The notes beneath the pieces are model-generated. The model saw only the letters and a program-made list of their open reading frames with translations. It searched no databases and was not told the origin of the DNA. From assembly GCF_000739435.1 (NCBI RefSeq), contig NZ_CP009159.1, forward strand, positions 1,736,001-1,800,000: DNA of 64,000 nt, given 5' to 3'. Position 1 is the first letter of the stretch, and each line of letters begins with the position of its first letter. This DNA is from Actinobacillus suis ATCC 33415. Its GTDB lineage: Bacteria > Pseudomonadota > Gammaproteobacteria > Enterobacterales > Pasteurellaceae. A program made the position numbers and the translations under genes. Positions 55,871-64,000 of this stretch are shown piece after piece.

Positions 55871-56488
55871 GTGATCGATTTCGATGGCTACCGCCCAAAT
55901 GTTGGTATCGTCATTTGCAATAAAGCAGGACAAGTTCTGTGGGCAAAACGGTTTGGACAAAACTCTTGGCAATTTCCGCAAGGTGGCATTAACGAGGGTG
56001 AAAACATTGAAACGGCAATGTACCGTGAGCTTTATGAAGAAGTCGGCTTAACCAAAAAAGATGTACGATTATTATGGGCGTCTAAATATTGGCTGAAATA
56101 TAAATTACCCAAACGCTTAGTGCGTAGTGACGGTTCTCAGCCAGTGTGTATCGGGCAAAAACAACGTTGGTTTTTGCTACAACTTCTCAGTGATGAAAAT
56201 TCGATTGATTTAAAAACAACTAAAAGCCCGGAGTTTGATGGCTGGCGTTGGGTAAGTTTTTGGTATCCGGTGCGTCAGGTGGTTTCGTTTAAGCGAGATG
56301 TGTATCGCAAAGTGATGAAAGAATTCGCCGGTGTGTTATTAAATGAATCGAAAAAAGTAGAAACGGTTGAAAAACCACGTATAGAGCGTACGGAAAAACG
56401 AGATTTTCAAAAGCGTGACTATCAAAAACGTGAATTTCGCAAGCCTACTCGTGCGTGGAACAATCCGCATCAGAAAGGAAAATCGTAA
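55871..56488 (+). CDS. rppH: RNA pyrophosphohydrolase (Nudix)
   Basis: 205 residues with a GTG start after AAGGTGG. It removes pyrophosphate from 5'-triphosphorylated mRNA and so triggers RNase E decay. The Nudix box [20 protein letters not shown] is complete, and [20 protein letters not shown] is typical. The C-terminal ~40 residues are a repetitive Arg/Lys-rich tail ([16 protein letters not shown]) longer than in E. coli RppH. The stop overlaps the ATG of the next gene by one base. Confidence 0.95.
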   Translation: MIDFDGYRPNVGIVICNKAGQVLWAKRFGQNSWQFPQGGINEGENIETAMYRELYEEVGLTKKDVRLLWASKYWLKYKLPKRLVRSDGSQPVCIGQKQRWFLLQLLSDENSIDLKTTKSPEFDGWRWVSFWYPVRQVVSFKRDVYRKVMKEFAGVLLNESKKVETVEKPRIERTEKRDFQKRDYQKREFRKPTRAWNNPHQKGKS

Positions 56489-57279
56489 TGATAGAAGTAT
56501 TTTTGAGTTGTCTTGCATTAGGTACCGTCGTTGGCTTTTTAGCAGGTTTATTCGGTATTGGCGGCGGTTTAATTATCGTACCAAGCTTAGTTTACTTATT
56601 ACCGATGGCGGGTGTAACACCCGAGAATTTGATGTCTGCCGCTTTAGGTACATCGTTTTCGACCATTGTCATTACCGCATTTTCTTCGGCACAACGCCAC
56701 CATAAATTAGGTAATGTTGATTGGAACGTCAGTAAGATCTTTATTCCGTCTATTATGATTTCGGTATTTCTCGCTGGTTTAGTGATCAGCGGATTAGATG
56801 CCAAATTGATGTCGAAGTTATTTGCGGTTATGGTGATTTATTTAGCCGGTCGTATGATTTTCTCTTTGAAAAAAGAGCAAAAAATTAAACCGCTTACGAC
56901 TCAAGGCACTATTGTTGCCGGTGGCGTTATCGGAGCATTATCCAGTGTTGCGGGAATCGGTGGCGGGGCGTTTATCGTGCCGTTTCTAAATAGCCGAGGC
57001 TTAGAAATGAAACGTGCAATCGGTACTTCATCCTTCTGCGGGGCATTTTTAGGCTTATCCGGTACAGTTAGCTTTATCGCAAGCGGTTGGAATGTCGCAA
57101 GTATGCCGGATTACTCTTTAGGCTACGTTTATTTACCGGCATTATTCGGTATTACGCTAACTTCCTATTTCACCTCTAAACTCGGGGCGAATGCGGCAAA
57201 TGTGTTACCGGTAGCAACCTTGAAAAAAGCCTTTGCAGTGATGTTAGTTGCGATTGCGATTAATATGTTTTTAAAATAG
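56488..57279 (+). CDS. TauE/SafE-family membrane permease
   Basis: 263 residues from the ATG at 56488, which shares a base with the rppH stop (TAATG), with AAAGGAAAA upstream. About eight membrane helices; family motifs are LAGLFGIGGGLIIVPSLVYL and its inverted repeat SSVAGIGGGAFIVPFLNSRG. Such permeases are linked to export of sulfite or organosulfur anions, but the substrate here is unknown. The order rppH - this gene - lgt matches that seen in H. influenzae. Confidence 0.92.
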   Translation: MIEVFLSCLALGTVVGFLAGLFGIGGGLIIVPSLVYLLPMAGVTPENLMSAALGTSFSTIVITAFSSAQRHHKLGNVDWNVSKIFIPSIMISVFLAGLVISGLDAKLMSKLFAVMVIYLAGRMIFSLKKEQKIKPLTTQGTIVAGGVIGALSSVAGIGGGAFIVPFLNSRGLEMKRAIGTSSFCGAFLGLSGTVSFIASGWNVASMPDYSLGYVYLPALFGITLTSYFTSKLGANAANVLPVATLKKAFAVMLVAIAINMFLK

Positions 57280-57294
57280 CTCGATTTTACTTAC

Positions 57295-57324
57295 TCCCCT
57301 CTACTCCAGAGGGGAATTTTTTTA
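57295..57324 (+). terminator. Terminator between TauE-type gene and lgt
   Basis: TCCCCTCT (57295-57302) pairs with AGAGGGGA (57308-57315), followed by seven T; it abuts the lgt ribosome site. Confidence 0.8.
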
Positions 57325-57334
57325 AAGGAACAAT

Positions 57335-58129
57335 ATGAACGAACAATTTATTCAATTTCCACAAATTGATCCGATTATTTTTAGCCTTGGTCCCATCTCC
57401 CTACGTTGGTACGGTTTAATGTATTTAATCGGCTTCGGTTTCGCTTATTGGCTAGGTATGCGCCGAGCAAAAAATTCCAATGGCGTTTGGACAACCGAAC
57501 AAGTTGATCAGCTTATCTATACCTGCTTCTGGGGCGTGGTATTAGGCGGACGTATCGGTGATGTGTTTTTCTATAATTTCGACCGCTTGTTACAAGACCC
57601 GATGTTTCTATTTCGTATTTGGGAAGGAGGGATGTCATTCCACGGTGGTTTAATCGGTGTGATTGTTGCAATGATTTGGGTTTCTTTCCGTCAAAAACGC
57701 AGTTTCTGGCAAACATCAGATTTTATCGCCCCGCTAATTCCGTTCGGACTTGGAATGGGACGTATCGGTAACTTTATCAATGATGAACTTTGGGGACGTG
57801 TCACCGATGTGCCTTGGGCGGTATTATTCCCAAGTGGTGGCTATTTACCTCGTCATCCTTCGCAGCTCTATGAGTTTTTCTTAGAAGGTGTGGTGCTGTT
57901 CTTCATCCTTAATTGGTTTATCAAAAAGCCTCGTCCGGCAGGTTCAGTCGCCGGCTTGTTCTTAGTCGGTTACGGTGTGTTCCGCTTCTTAGTCGAATAT
58001 GTACGTGATATCGACCCGAACGTAAACACGGTAGATGATTTGATTACACGAGGCCAGTTATTATCGTTACCAATGATTATCGGTGGACTAGCTATTATGA
58101 TCTGGGCATATTCTCGTAAAAAAGCATAA
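57335..58129 (+). CDS. lgt: Prolipoprotein diacylglyceryl transferase
   Basis: 264 residues, AAAGGAACA before the ATG. Inner-membrane enzyme that transfers diacylglycerol to the lipobox Cys of prolipoproteins, for example those at 43852 and 54583. The Lgt signature [14 protein letters not shown], the motif [19 protein letters not shown] and seven membrane helices are present. Normal length. Confidence 0.97.
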   Translation: MNEQFIQFPQIDPIIFSLGPISLRWYGLMYLIGFGFAYWLGMRRAKNSNGVWTTEQVDQLIYTCFWGVVLGGRIGDVFFYNFDRLLQDPMFLFRIWEGGMSFHGGLIGVIVAMIWVSFRQKRSFWQTSDFIAPLIPFGLGMGRIGNFINDELWGRVTDVPWAVLFPSGGYLPRHPSQLYEFFLEGVVLFFILNWFIKKPRPAGSVAGLFLVGYGVFRFLVEYVRDIDPNVNTVDDLITRGQLLSLPMIIGGLAIMIWAYSRKKA

Positions 58130-58171
58130 CGACAAGCGGTTGAAAAAGAGTCGTTTGAATCTTGGGGTAAA

Positions 58172-58336
58172 ATGTGTGATGATATTACGAAAGTCGCATT
58201 ATTGGCATTACAGGTAATCTTATATAGCAAAGAATCATTGGAATTCCGTAGTCTAAATATTTTATTTTTATGTATTATCGCCTACGCTTGTTTAACTATC
58301 GGAAGAATTTTTCGTCGTGCGTTTAAGGAGAAATAA
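58172..58336 (+). CDS. Small membrane protein, 54 residues (unannotated type)
   Basis: ATG at 58172 with a weak GGGGT upstream; stop TAA at 58334. The product begins MCDDITKVALLALQVILYSK and has a hydrophobic segment ILFLCIIAYACLTIG followed by a basic tail RRAFKEK, i.e. one membrane helix with a positive-inside C-terminus. The TAA is one base before the ATG of the next small frame, and its last codons (AAGGAG) provide the ribosome site for it. This suggests a coupled pair. No family recognised. Confidence 0.55.
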   Translation: MCDDITKVALLALQVILYSKESLEFRSLNILFLCIIAYACLTIGRIFRRAFKEK

Positions 58337-58337
58337 A

Positions 58338-58427
58338 ATGGGTTTAACATTAGGATTGGCTATTCTTGCCATACTATCCCTTGCCGCATTAATTTTTGCA
58401 AATTATGCTGTAAAACATTCAAAATAG
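58338..58427 (+). CDS. Very small membrane protein, 29 residues
   Basis: ATG at 58338, seven bases after a consensus AAGGAG; stop TAG at 58425, followed by a terminator. The product begins MGLTLGLAILAILSLAALIF and ends NYAVKHSK, a single hydrophobic helix with a short basic end. The strong ribosome site and the terminator make expression plausible. No family recognised; it is similar in size to CydX- or YbgT-type small subunits, but the neighbours give no such link. Confidence 0.55.
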   Translation: MGLTLGLAILAILSLAALIFANYAVKHSK

Positions 58428-58430
58428 CCA

Positions 58431-58464
58431 AAAAGCCGTAACCTCTGATTGTTACGGTTTTTTT
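58431..58464 (+). terminator. Terminator after the two small ORFs
   Basis: CCGTAAC (58436-58442) pairs with GTTACGG (58451-58457), followed by seven T. Confidence 0.85.
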
Positions 58465-58508
58465 ATTTGCTAAAATTAGTGATAACTGAATTTAGATAAG
58501 GAAAAATT

Positions 58509-59174
58509 ATGACTAAAAAATATAAAGTAATTGGTTTTGATCTTGATGGCACACTAATCAATACATTGCCAGATTTAACATTAGTAGTAAATTCGATGTT
58601 TGCCGAACATGGTTTACCAACTACAACACAAGAGAAAGTATTAACTTGGATTGGTAAAGGTGCGGATATTTTCTTTCAAAATGCGATTGCTTACACAGGA
58701 CAAGTATTTGATGCCCAAAAATTAGTGCAGTTACGCACCAGTTTTGATAAATATTATGCCACTTACGTTTGCGAAGAAAGCGAGTTATATCCGAATGTAA
58801 AACAAACTTTAGAAACATTAAAGGCACAAGGTTATACGTTGGTTGTGATTACCAATAAACCGACTAAATTAGTTGAGCCGGTTTTAAGTGCATTTGGAAT
58901 TTTTGAATTATTCAGCGAATATTTAGGCGGACAATCATTACCAAAAATCAAACCGCATCCGGATCCGATGTTGCATATCTGTGAAAAATTTGCGATTCAA
59001 CCAAGCGAAATGTTATTTGTCGGCGATTCGGAAAACGATGTAATTGCTGCTAAAGCCGCCGGTTGTGATGTGGTCGGTTTAACTTATGGTTATAACTATA
59101 ACGTACCAATCGAGCAATCAAACCCAACCTTCGTTACCAGCGAATTTGCTGATGTATTGAAATTTGTTGGTTAA
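58509..59174 (+). CDS. gph: Phosphoglycolate phosphatase
   Basis: 221 residues, TAAGGAAAA before the ATG. HAD-superfamily hydrolase that removes phosphate from 2-phosphoglycolate formed in DNA repair. HAD motif I is GFDLDGTLINTLPDL, motif II VVITNKPTK, motif III/IV KIKPHPDP and FVGDSENDVIAAKAAG. It precedes trpS, as gph does in E. coli, but a USS hairpin separates them. Confidence 0.93.
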   Translation: MTKKYKVIGFDLDGTLINTLPDLTLVVNSMFAEHGLPTTTQEKVLTWIGKGADIFFQNAIAYTGQVFDAQKLVQLRTSFDKYYATYVCEESELYPNVKQTLETLKAQGYTLVVITNKPTKLVEPVLSAFGIFELFSEYLGGQSLPKIKPHPDPMLHICEKFAIQPSEMLFVGDSENDVIAAKAAGCDVVGLTYGYNYNVPIEQSNPTFVTSEFADVLKFVG

Positions 59175-59185
59175 TTCTACATATA

Positions 59186-59243
59186 ACAAGCGGTCAAATT
59201 CCCTTAACTTTTTGCAAAAAATTTCCGGAATTTGACCGCTTGT
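59186..59243. terminator. Inverted USS pair after gph
   Basis: ACAAGCGGTCAAATTCC (59186-59202) pairs exactly with GGAATTTGACCGCTTGT (59227-59243). Confidence 0.85.
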
Positions 59244-59313
59244 GCTTTTATCGAATGGCAATAAAGGCTAAGATAAGTCCATTCGTTTCTAATTTAATAA
59301 GAGATTATAAAAA

Positions 59314-60342
59314 ATGACCAAACCTATTGTATTTAGTGGTGTGCAGCCATCGGGTGAATTGACGATCGGGAACTATTTAGGCGCACTTCGTAACTGGGTG
59401 AAAATGCAAGACGATTACGATTGCCTTTTCTGTATTGTTGATTTACACGCCATTACTGTGCGCCAAGATCCGGTAGCATTACGTAAAGCATCTTTAGACG
59501 TATTAGCCCTTTATTTAGCTTGTGGTATCGATCCGAATAAAAGCACGATTTTTATCCAATCACACGTACCTGAACATACGCAATTAGCGTGGGTGTTAAA
59601 TTGCTACACTTACTTCGGCGAAATGAGCCGTATGACCCAATTTAAAGATAAATCGGCACGTTATGAAGAAAACGTAAACGTTGGTTTATTTACTTACCCG
59701 GTATTAATGGCAGCGGATATTTTGCTTTACCAAGCAAATCAAGTGCCGGTTGGTGATGACCAAAAACAACACTTAGAAATTACCCGTGATATTGCCAACC
59801 GTTTTAATGCGTTATATGGCAAAAAAGATGTCGAGGGTAATGTGATTGAGCCGGTTTTCCAAGTGCCGGAAGTGTTTATCGGTAAAGCCGGTGCAAGGGT
59901 AATGTCATTACTTGAACCGACTAAAAAAATGTCGAAATCGGATGATAACCGTAATAACGTTATCGGTTTATTAGAAGATCCGAAAGCGGTTGCGAAGAAA
60001 ATCAAACGTGCGATGACCGATGGTGATGAGCCGCCTGTGGTACGTTATGACCGTGAAAATAAAGCAGGTGTATCAAACTTATTAGATATTCTTTCCGCGG
60101 TAAGTGGTAAAACTATTGCGGAATTAGAAGCGGAATTTGAAGGTAAAATGTATGGTCATTTAAAAACCGAAGTAGCGGAACAAGTTTCGGCACTTCTAAC
60201 GGATCTTCAAGAGCGTTATAACCACTTCCGTCAAGATGAAGCGTTACTTGAAAAAATCTTCCGTGAAGGTGCAGAAAAAGCTCGTGCTCGTGCGAGAAAA
60301 ACACTTGAAGAAGTATATAAATTAGTCGGTTTTGTACAATAA
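59314..60342 (+). CDS. trpS: Tryptophanyl-tRNA synthetase
   Basis: 342 residues. Charges tRNA-Trp. The class I HIGH-like motif is in [20 protein letters not shown] and the KMSKS motif is in [15 protein letters not shown]. Other conserved parts are [20 protein letters not shown] and the C-terminal [17 protein letters not shown]. Length slightly over E. coli TrpS (334). Followed by a terminator. Confidence 0.97.
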   Translation: MTKPIVFSGVQPSGELTIGNYLGALRNWVKMQDDYDCLFCIVDLHAITVRQDPVALRKASLDVLALYLACGIDPNKSTIFIQSHVPEHTQLAWVLNCYTYFGEMSRMTQFKDKSARYEENVNVGLFTYPVLMAADILLYQANQVPVGDDQKQHLEITRDIANRFNALYGKKDVEGNVIEPVFQVPEVFIGKAGARVMSLLEPTKKMSKSDDNRNNVIGLLEDPKAVAKKIKRAMTDGDEPPVVRYDRENKAGVSNLLDILSAVSGKTIAELEAEFEGKMYGHLKTEVAEQVSALLTDLQERYNHFRQDEALLEKIFREGAEKARARARKTLEEVYKLVGFVQ

Positions 60343-60363
60343 AATATTTTTTAATATTTATTT

Positions 60364-60397
60364 AAGGCTAAATTGGAAACAATTTAGCCTTTTTATT
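60364..60397 (+). terminator. Terminator of trpS
   Basis: AAGGCTAAATT (60364-60374) pairs with AATTTAGCCTT (60381-60391), followed by TTTATTT. The next 190 bp up to 60593 are AT-rich and include the leader of the autotransporter gene. Confidence 0.88.
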
Positions 60398-60593
60398 TGC
60401 TCAAAATATGATTATTTTTATTTATCAAATTTAATCATATTCATAATAATGCTCATATTATATTGATTTTACTCTTCCTTTTTGTTTTAATCCTAGCCCC
60501 CTTATTTTTTAACTATTTATTAAAAGGATCCGTAATAAATATTTAATTTTAGATGGGGGGATATTTTCGAATGTATTAGAAGGAAACTAAAAC

Positions 60594-63500
60594 ATGAAAA
60601 GCAAGAGCTTAGTTGTTGCGATGGCAACAATGTTAGCCTTATCAACCGAGGCAGATGCAAGTAAGCTAGCCAGCGAACTTGCAACCACTGCGAGATATTA
60701 TCCGAATGCAGCGAATAGTTATAATAAATATTCGTCAATGTATTCAGGATATTATACGAATAATAATCGAAATAATTATTCGTCTTGGTTTAATCCAACT
60801 CGCTATACGGGTACTATTACCCGAACGGTAACGACAAAAATAAACGGTGTACTCGTTACCAAAATTTATACAACTGTAAATGGTAGAACCACTGTTCGAG
60901 TAATTATCTCAGATGGAAAACCAACTGTTGTAAATAGACCAACAACACCGCCAACAAGGCCTGTCGTAGATACCAAACCGGTTGTAACGCCAACTCAACC
61001 GGTGGTTGATAAAAAACCAGTTGAAGCACCAACTCAGCCGGTTGTCGACAAGAAGCCTGTTGAGCCTCCAGTTCAACCTGTAGTGGACAAAAAACCTGTT
61101 GAGACGCCTACTCGACCAATTGTTCGTAATCCGGTTGAAAATCCAAGCCAGCCTATCGTAGATACGAAACCGGTTGTTGATACGCCAACGCAACCTATCG
61201 TAGATACCAAGCCGGTTCGTGAACATGAACCACCTATCTCAGATACAGGTCCTATCATTATTCGCCCAAGCAAGCCTATCGCAACACGTTCTCCAATTGT
61301 TGCATCTGATGTGCCTACTCGAGGCGAACAATGGAATGACCGTTCACGCGGCTATAACTTACGCGATCCAAATAACAAGGCCAATGTTACCTTGGATGGT
61401 AGTGGTGTAATCGTCGGTATCTTAGATAGCGGCTTTAAAAACTATATGATGGCAAACGATATCGAGAAAAAATTCGGTAATCGTGCTGAAATCATTGAAA
61501 CAGGCCGTTCTGCGCCTTCATCGGCAACTCACGGTATTATGGTGGCAGAAATGGTGGGGGGGGGTACATCAAATAACGGTGTAGCACCGAAAGCGAAACT
61601 ACTTTTAGCGGATATTACTCGAACCACCGCCAATGGTACAGGTTTATCGGCAAGTGCTTCATTCTATAATGATTTATGGAATAGAGGTGCAAGAATCTTC
61701 AACCAGTCATATGGTATTCCAAAACCATTAACTTACTTTAACAATGATAGCCGTTCTATGTACTACTACGAACGCCAATTCGACAGTAGTATCTTGAACT
61801 TCTATAAAAATAAAGTAAAAGACGGTGGGTTATTTATTTGGGCTGCGGGTAACAACCGTGGTGACAAAGATCCGAGCGTTCAAGCAGGTTTACCTCACTA
61901 TATGCCGGAATTGGAGAAGGGTTGGATTTCTGTTGTTGCGTTAGCGACAAGAAGCTCTAACAGTTTAGGTAATTTTGAATGGAGCAATTTATTACCATAC
62001 TCTCAAGCAGGTGTGGCGAAAAATTGGACCGTTTCAGCAATGGGTGACTACGTTTTCAACCTAAGAGGTAGTAACGTAGTATCAAGTGGTTCATCATTTG
62101 CTGCGCCGGCCGTAACAGGTACTGCAGCATTAGTGAAACAAAAATATCCTTGGATGGATGGTAACTTGATCAAACAATCTATCTTAACCACAGCAACCGA
62201 TATCGGTGCGCGTGGCGTAGATGATGTATATGGTTGGGGTTTACTCAATGTTGAAAAAGCTACCAATGGTCCTGCACGTTTTGACAAAGGCCTTGCATTT
62301 GCAGATAACGTGACTGTTAATATCCCAACTGGACGTTATGAGTTCTCAAATGATATTGACGGTGACGCCGGCTTAGTTAAAAATGGTAGAGGTGAACTTG
62401 TCTTATCAGGTGCAAGTACTTTTGAAGGCGTAACAACCTTAAACGAAGGTGCGATCACCATTAACGGTAAGAAATATGCGTCAAAAGTTAATGTAGGTAA
62501 TCGTGGTACTTTAGTTGCAAACAGTACAACGTTAGAAAATGGCGTAAATAACGAAGGTACGTTTGTTAACCAAGGTTATTCAACCATCAACAATAACTAC
62601 ATCGCTTCAGCGCAAAGTACGTTAGTGTCAGATTTAGGTTCTAACTTAAATGTGAAAGGTGAAGTGGATTTAAATAATTCAACCTTAGCACTAACCGCAG
62701 AAAAAGACGGTAAAGCACAATATGTTACAGCAAAAGGTGTAACAACTTCTGCAATTACCTCTGATACTGCAATTAAAGGCAACTTTGGTGCGATTGAAAC
62801 TTCTGGCTTATTAAATGCGACGGCAGTTAAAACCAGCGAGAATGAAATCAGTGCAACAGTTAGCCGTAAAAATGTTGCGGATTATGTGAACGAAACAACC
62901 TCTGGCGAAGCAATGTGGGAAAATGTTGCTATGGCGTTAGAAAACAGTTTCACCACTTTAGATTCACAAATTGAGGAAAATAAAGGCACAACAACTGCAA
63001 CGAATGACTCTTTTGCACAACAAGCGGCTGTTTTACAAAACAGCATTGCAAATGCTAATACGCAAAGCGTAGTCTTAGATAGCTTATCTGGTCAAATTTA
63101 TGCGTCAGCGCAGGCGCTTACTTTTGAAAATGCAGAAACAGTAAACAAAGACTTATCTAACCGTTTAGTGATGCTTGGTGCATTAGATAATATCGGTAAT
63201 ACCGCAGGTGTGTGGGTAACCGGTATTTACGGAAATGGTACCTTAAAAGAAGCAGGATTCGGTGAAGGAAAAACAAATACCTATGCAGGCCAACTAGGTT
63301 TTGATAAACAATTCACTGACGATGTTATTTTAGGTGCTGCACTTAATTACTCAAAAGCGGATGTAAGCTTCAACCGTTACGGTGGTAGCTCAAAAGCGGA
63401 TGGAATTGGTGCGTCTTTATATGCTCGTGTAGGTAACAAGCACAAAACACCTTGGTATGTACAAGGTCGTGTAGGTTACGGCAGCGTTGATTCAGATGTC

Positions 63501-64000
63501 GAACGTAATATTATTTTGGCGGATAATAACGTAAGTACAGCAAAAATTAACCACCGTGATAAAGTGCTTTCTGCTTATGTAGAGTCAGGCTATGACTTCA
63601 AAATGGGTAATCTTGCATTTACACCGTTTGTCGGTTTAAATCACGATGTTGTCAGACGTGGCGCATTTAGTGAGGAAAACAGCCAATTCGGTTTAACTGC
63701 AGATAAAGCAACCTATAAACAAACTAGCGGACTTGTTGGTTTACGTACGTCATTAGATGTAAACGTTGCAGGGATGAAAACAACCCTTCAAGGTTATGTA
63801 AATCACCAAAAAGCGTTTAATGATGAAGATCTTAGCTTTAAAGCAAGCTATACCGGTTTACAAGATGCGAAATTCGATGTGAAAGGTATCGGCCTTGCGA
63901 AAAGCAAAACGTGGGTTGGTGTAGGTGCATTAACGGAAGTGAACAAAAACACCTCGTTATATGTTAACTACGATTTAAAACTTACGAAAAGTAAAGGTCA
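60594..64000 (+). CDS. aasP: Subtilisin-type (S8) serine protease autotransporter, AasP-like (3' end beyond window)
   Basis: 1135 codons from the ATG at 60594 (GAAGGAAAC upstream), open to the right edge. A signal peptide (VVAMATMLALSTEADA) is followed by a Tyr/Asn-rich part, then a Pro/Val repeat region (residues about 115-210). The peptidase S8 domain has Asp278 (VGILDSGF), His313 (SATHGIMVAEM) and Ser501 (SGSSFAAPAVTGTAAL). A beta-helical linker follows, then a barrel domain of about 270 residues that is nearly complete at the edge. It resembles A. pleuropneumoniae AasP, reported to release OmlA-type lipoprotein fragments and itself at the surface; the name rests on recognition, not a search. 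A nine-G tract lies at 61556 within the catalytic domain. Confidence 0.85.
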   Translation, partial: MKSKSLVVAMATMLALSTEADASKLASELATTARYYPNAANSYNKYSSMYSGYYTNNNRNNYSSWFNPTRYTGTITRTVTTKINGVLVTKIYTTVNGRTTVRVIISDGKPTVVNRPTTPPTRPVVDTKPVVTPTQPVVDKKPVEAPTQPVVDKKPVEPPVQPVVDKKPVETPTRPIVRNPVENPSQPIVDTKPVVDTPTQPIVDTKPVREHEPPISDTGPIIIRPSKPIATRSPIVASDVPTRGEQWNDRSRGYNLRDPNNKANVTLDGSGVIVGILDSGFKNYMMANDIEKKFGNRAEIIETGRSAPSSATHGIMVAEMVGGGTSNNGVAPKAKLLLADITRTTANGTGLSASASFYNDLWNRGARIFNQSYGIPKPLTYFNNDSRSMYYYERQFDSSILNFYKNKVKDGGLFIWAAGNNRGDKDPSVQAGLPHYMPELEKGWISVVALATRSSNSLGNFEWSNLLPYSQAGVAKNWTVSAMGDYVFNLRGSNVVSSGSSFAAPAVTGTAALVKQKYPWMDGNLIKQSILTTATDIGARGVDDVYGWGLLNVEKATNGPARFDKGLAFADNVTVNIPTGRYEFSNDIDGDAGLVKNGRGELVLSGASTFEGVTTLNEGAITINGKKYASKVNVGNRGTLVANSTTLENGVNNEGTFVNQGYSTINNNYIASAQSTLVSDLGSNLNVKGEVDLNNSTLALTAEKDGKAQYVTAKGVTTSAITSDTAIKGNFGAIETSGLLNATAVKTSENEISATVSRKNVADYVNETTSGEAMWENVAMALENSFTTLDSQIEENKGTTTATNDSFAQQAAVLQNSIANANTQSVVLDSLSGQIYASAQALTFENAETVNKDLSNRLVMLGALDNIGNTAGVWVTGIYGNGTLKEAGFGEGKTNTYAGQLGFDKQFTDDVILGAALNYSKADVSFNRYGGSSKADGIGASLYARVGNKHKTPWYVQGRVGYGSVDSDVERNIILADNNVSTAKINHRDKVLSAYVESGYDFKMGNLAFTPFVGLNHDVVRRGAFSEENSQFGLTADKATYKQTSGLVGLRTSLDVNVAGMKTTLQGYVNHQKAFNDEDLSFKASYTGLQDAKFDVKGIGLAKSKTWVGVGALTEVNKNTSLYVNYDLKLTKSKG
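60936..61225 (+). repeat. Proline-rich coding repeats in the AasP-like protein
   Basis: About seven imperfect units of the type PTQPVVDKKPVE (12 residues, 36 bp; some units shorter or with D/T exchanges) run in tandem between the N-terminal part and the protease domain. Confidence 0.8.

Overview
The window looks like a chromosomal segment of a Pasteurellaceae bacterium of the Actinobacillus pleuropneumoniae type. The 9-base DNA uptake core ACAAGCGGT (Apl-type USS) recurs many times, often as inverted pairs between genes. The genes are AT-biased, and housekeeping neighbourhoods such as mobA/mobB-yihD-dsbA, dapE-yffB, aroQ-accBC and rppH-TauE-lgt are recognisable. The species name is an inference; the family assignment is firmer.

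Layout. 1-1.8 kb: the 5' part of an aldehyde dehydrogenase, divergent from an AraC regulator. 1.8-8.6 kb: a giant S6 (IgA-protease-like) autotransporter with a 57-bp tandem repeat. 8.9-18.2 kb: an exported metallo-hydrolase and an accessory stretch with two paralogous DUF4143 ATPases, an AT-rich coiled-coil membrane protein and a gene broken by one in-frame stop, mixed with a LysR/SnoaL pair and a GlxA-type regulator. 18.2-32.8 kb: a dense redox/electrophile-handling island (GST, quinone reductase, esterase, two nitroreductases, OsmC/Ohr, two Old Yellow Enzymes, ABM monooxygenase, luciferase-like oxidoreductase, a degenerate bacterioferritin homologue, HpaI-type aldolase) punctuated by local ArsR, AraC and LysR regulators, mostly divergent from a target-like gene. 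33-48.9 kb: core metabolism and cell envelope (dapD, aroQ, an inserted glycosyltransferase, accB, accC, fused mobA-mobB, yihD, dsbA, ftsN-like, rsmJ, a VanY-type peptidase, dapE, yffB-like, folP, rluC, mscS), with a HepT-MntA toxin-antitoxin module and a coupled membrane protein at 45.5-46.8 kb. 49.1-52.0 kb: an unusual ATP-grasp ligase with two alpha/beta hydrolases. 52.1-60.4 kb: formate/nitrite-type channel, rraA, trmN6, an M48 lipoprotein protease, a DnaA-box-rich intergenic region, rppH, TauE/SafE permease, lgt, two very small membrane ORFs, gph and trpS. 60.6-64 kb: a subtilisin-type autotransporter (AasP-like) running off the right edge, with a nine-G tract in its catalytic domain.

How the parts relate. 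The 13-33 kb block reads as many small, separately regulated detoxification units; a shared 20-bp sequence upstream of arsR and of the adjacent Old Yellow Enzyme gene suggests a common operator. The most promising candidates for something undescribed are the ATP-grasp/two-hydrolase cluster, the third gene coupled to hepT-mntA, the DUF4143 ATPase plus coiled-coil membrane protein, and the paired hairpins before the second DUF4143 ATPase. The 535-bp gap at 55.3-55.9 kb has the appearance of a replication origin. No rRNA, tRNA, CRISPR array or insertion sequence was recognised.
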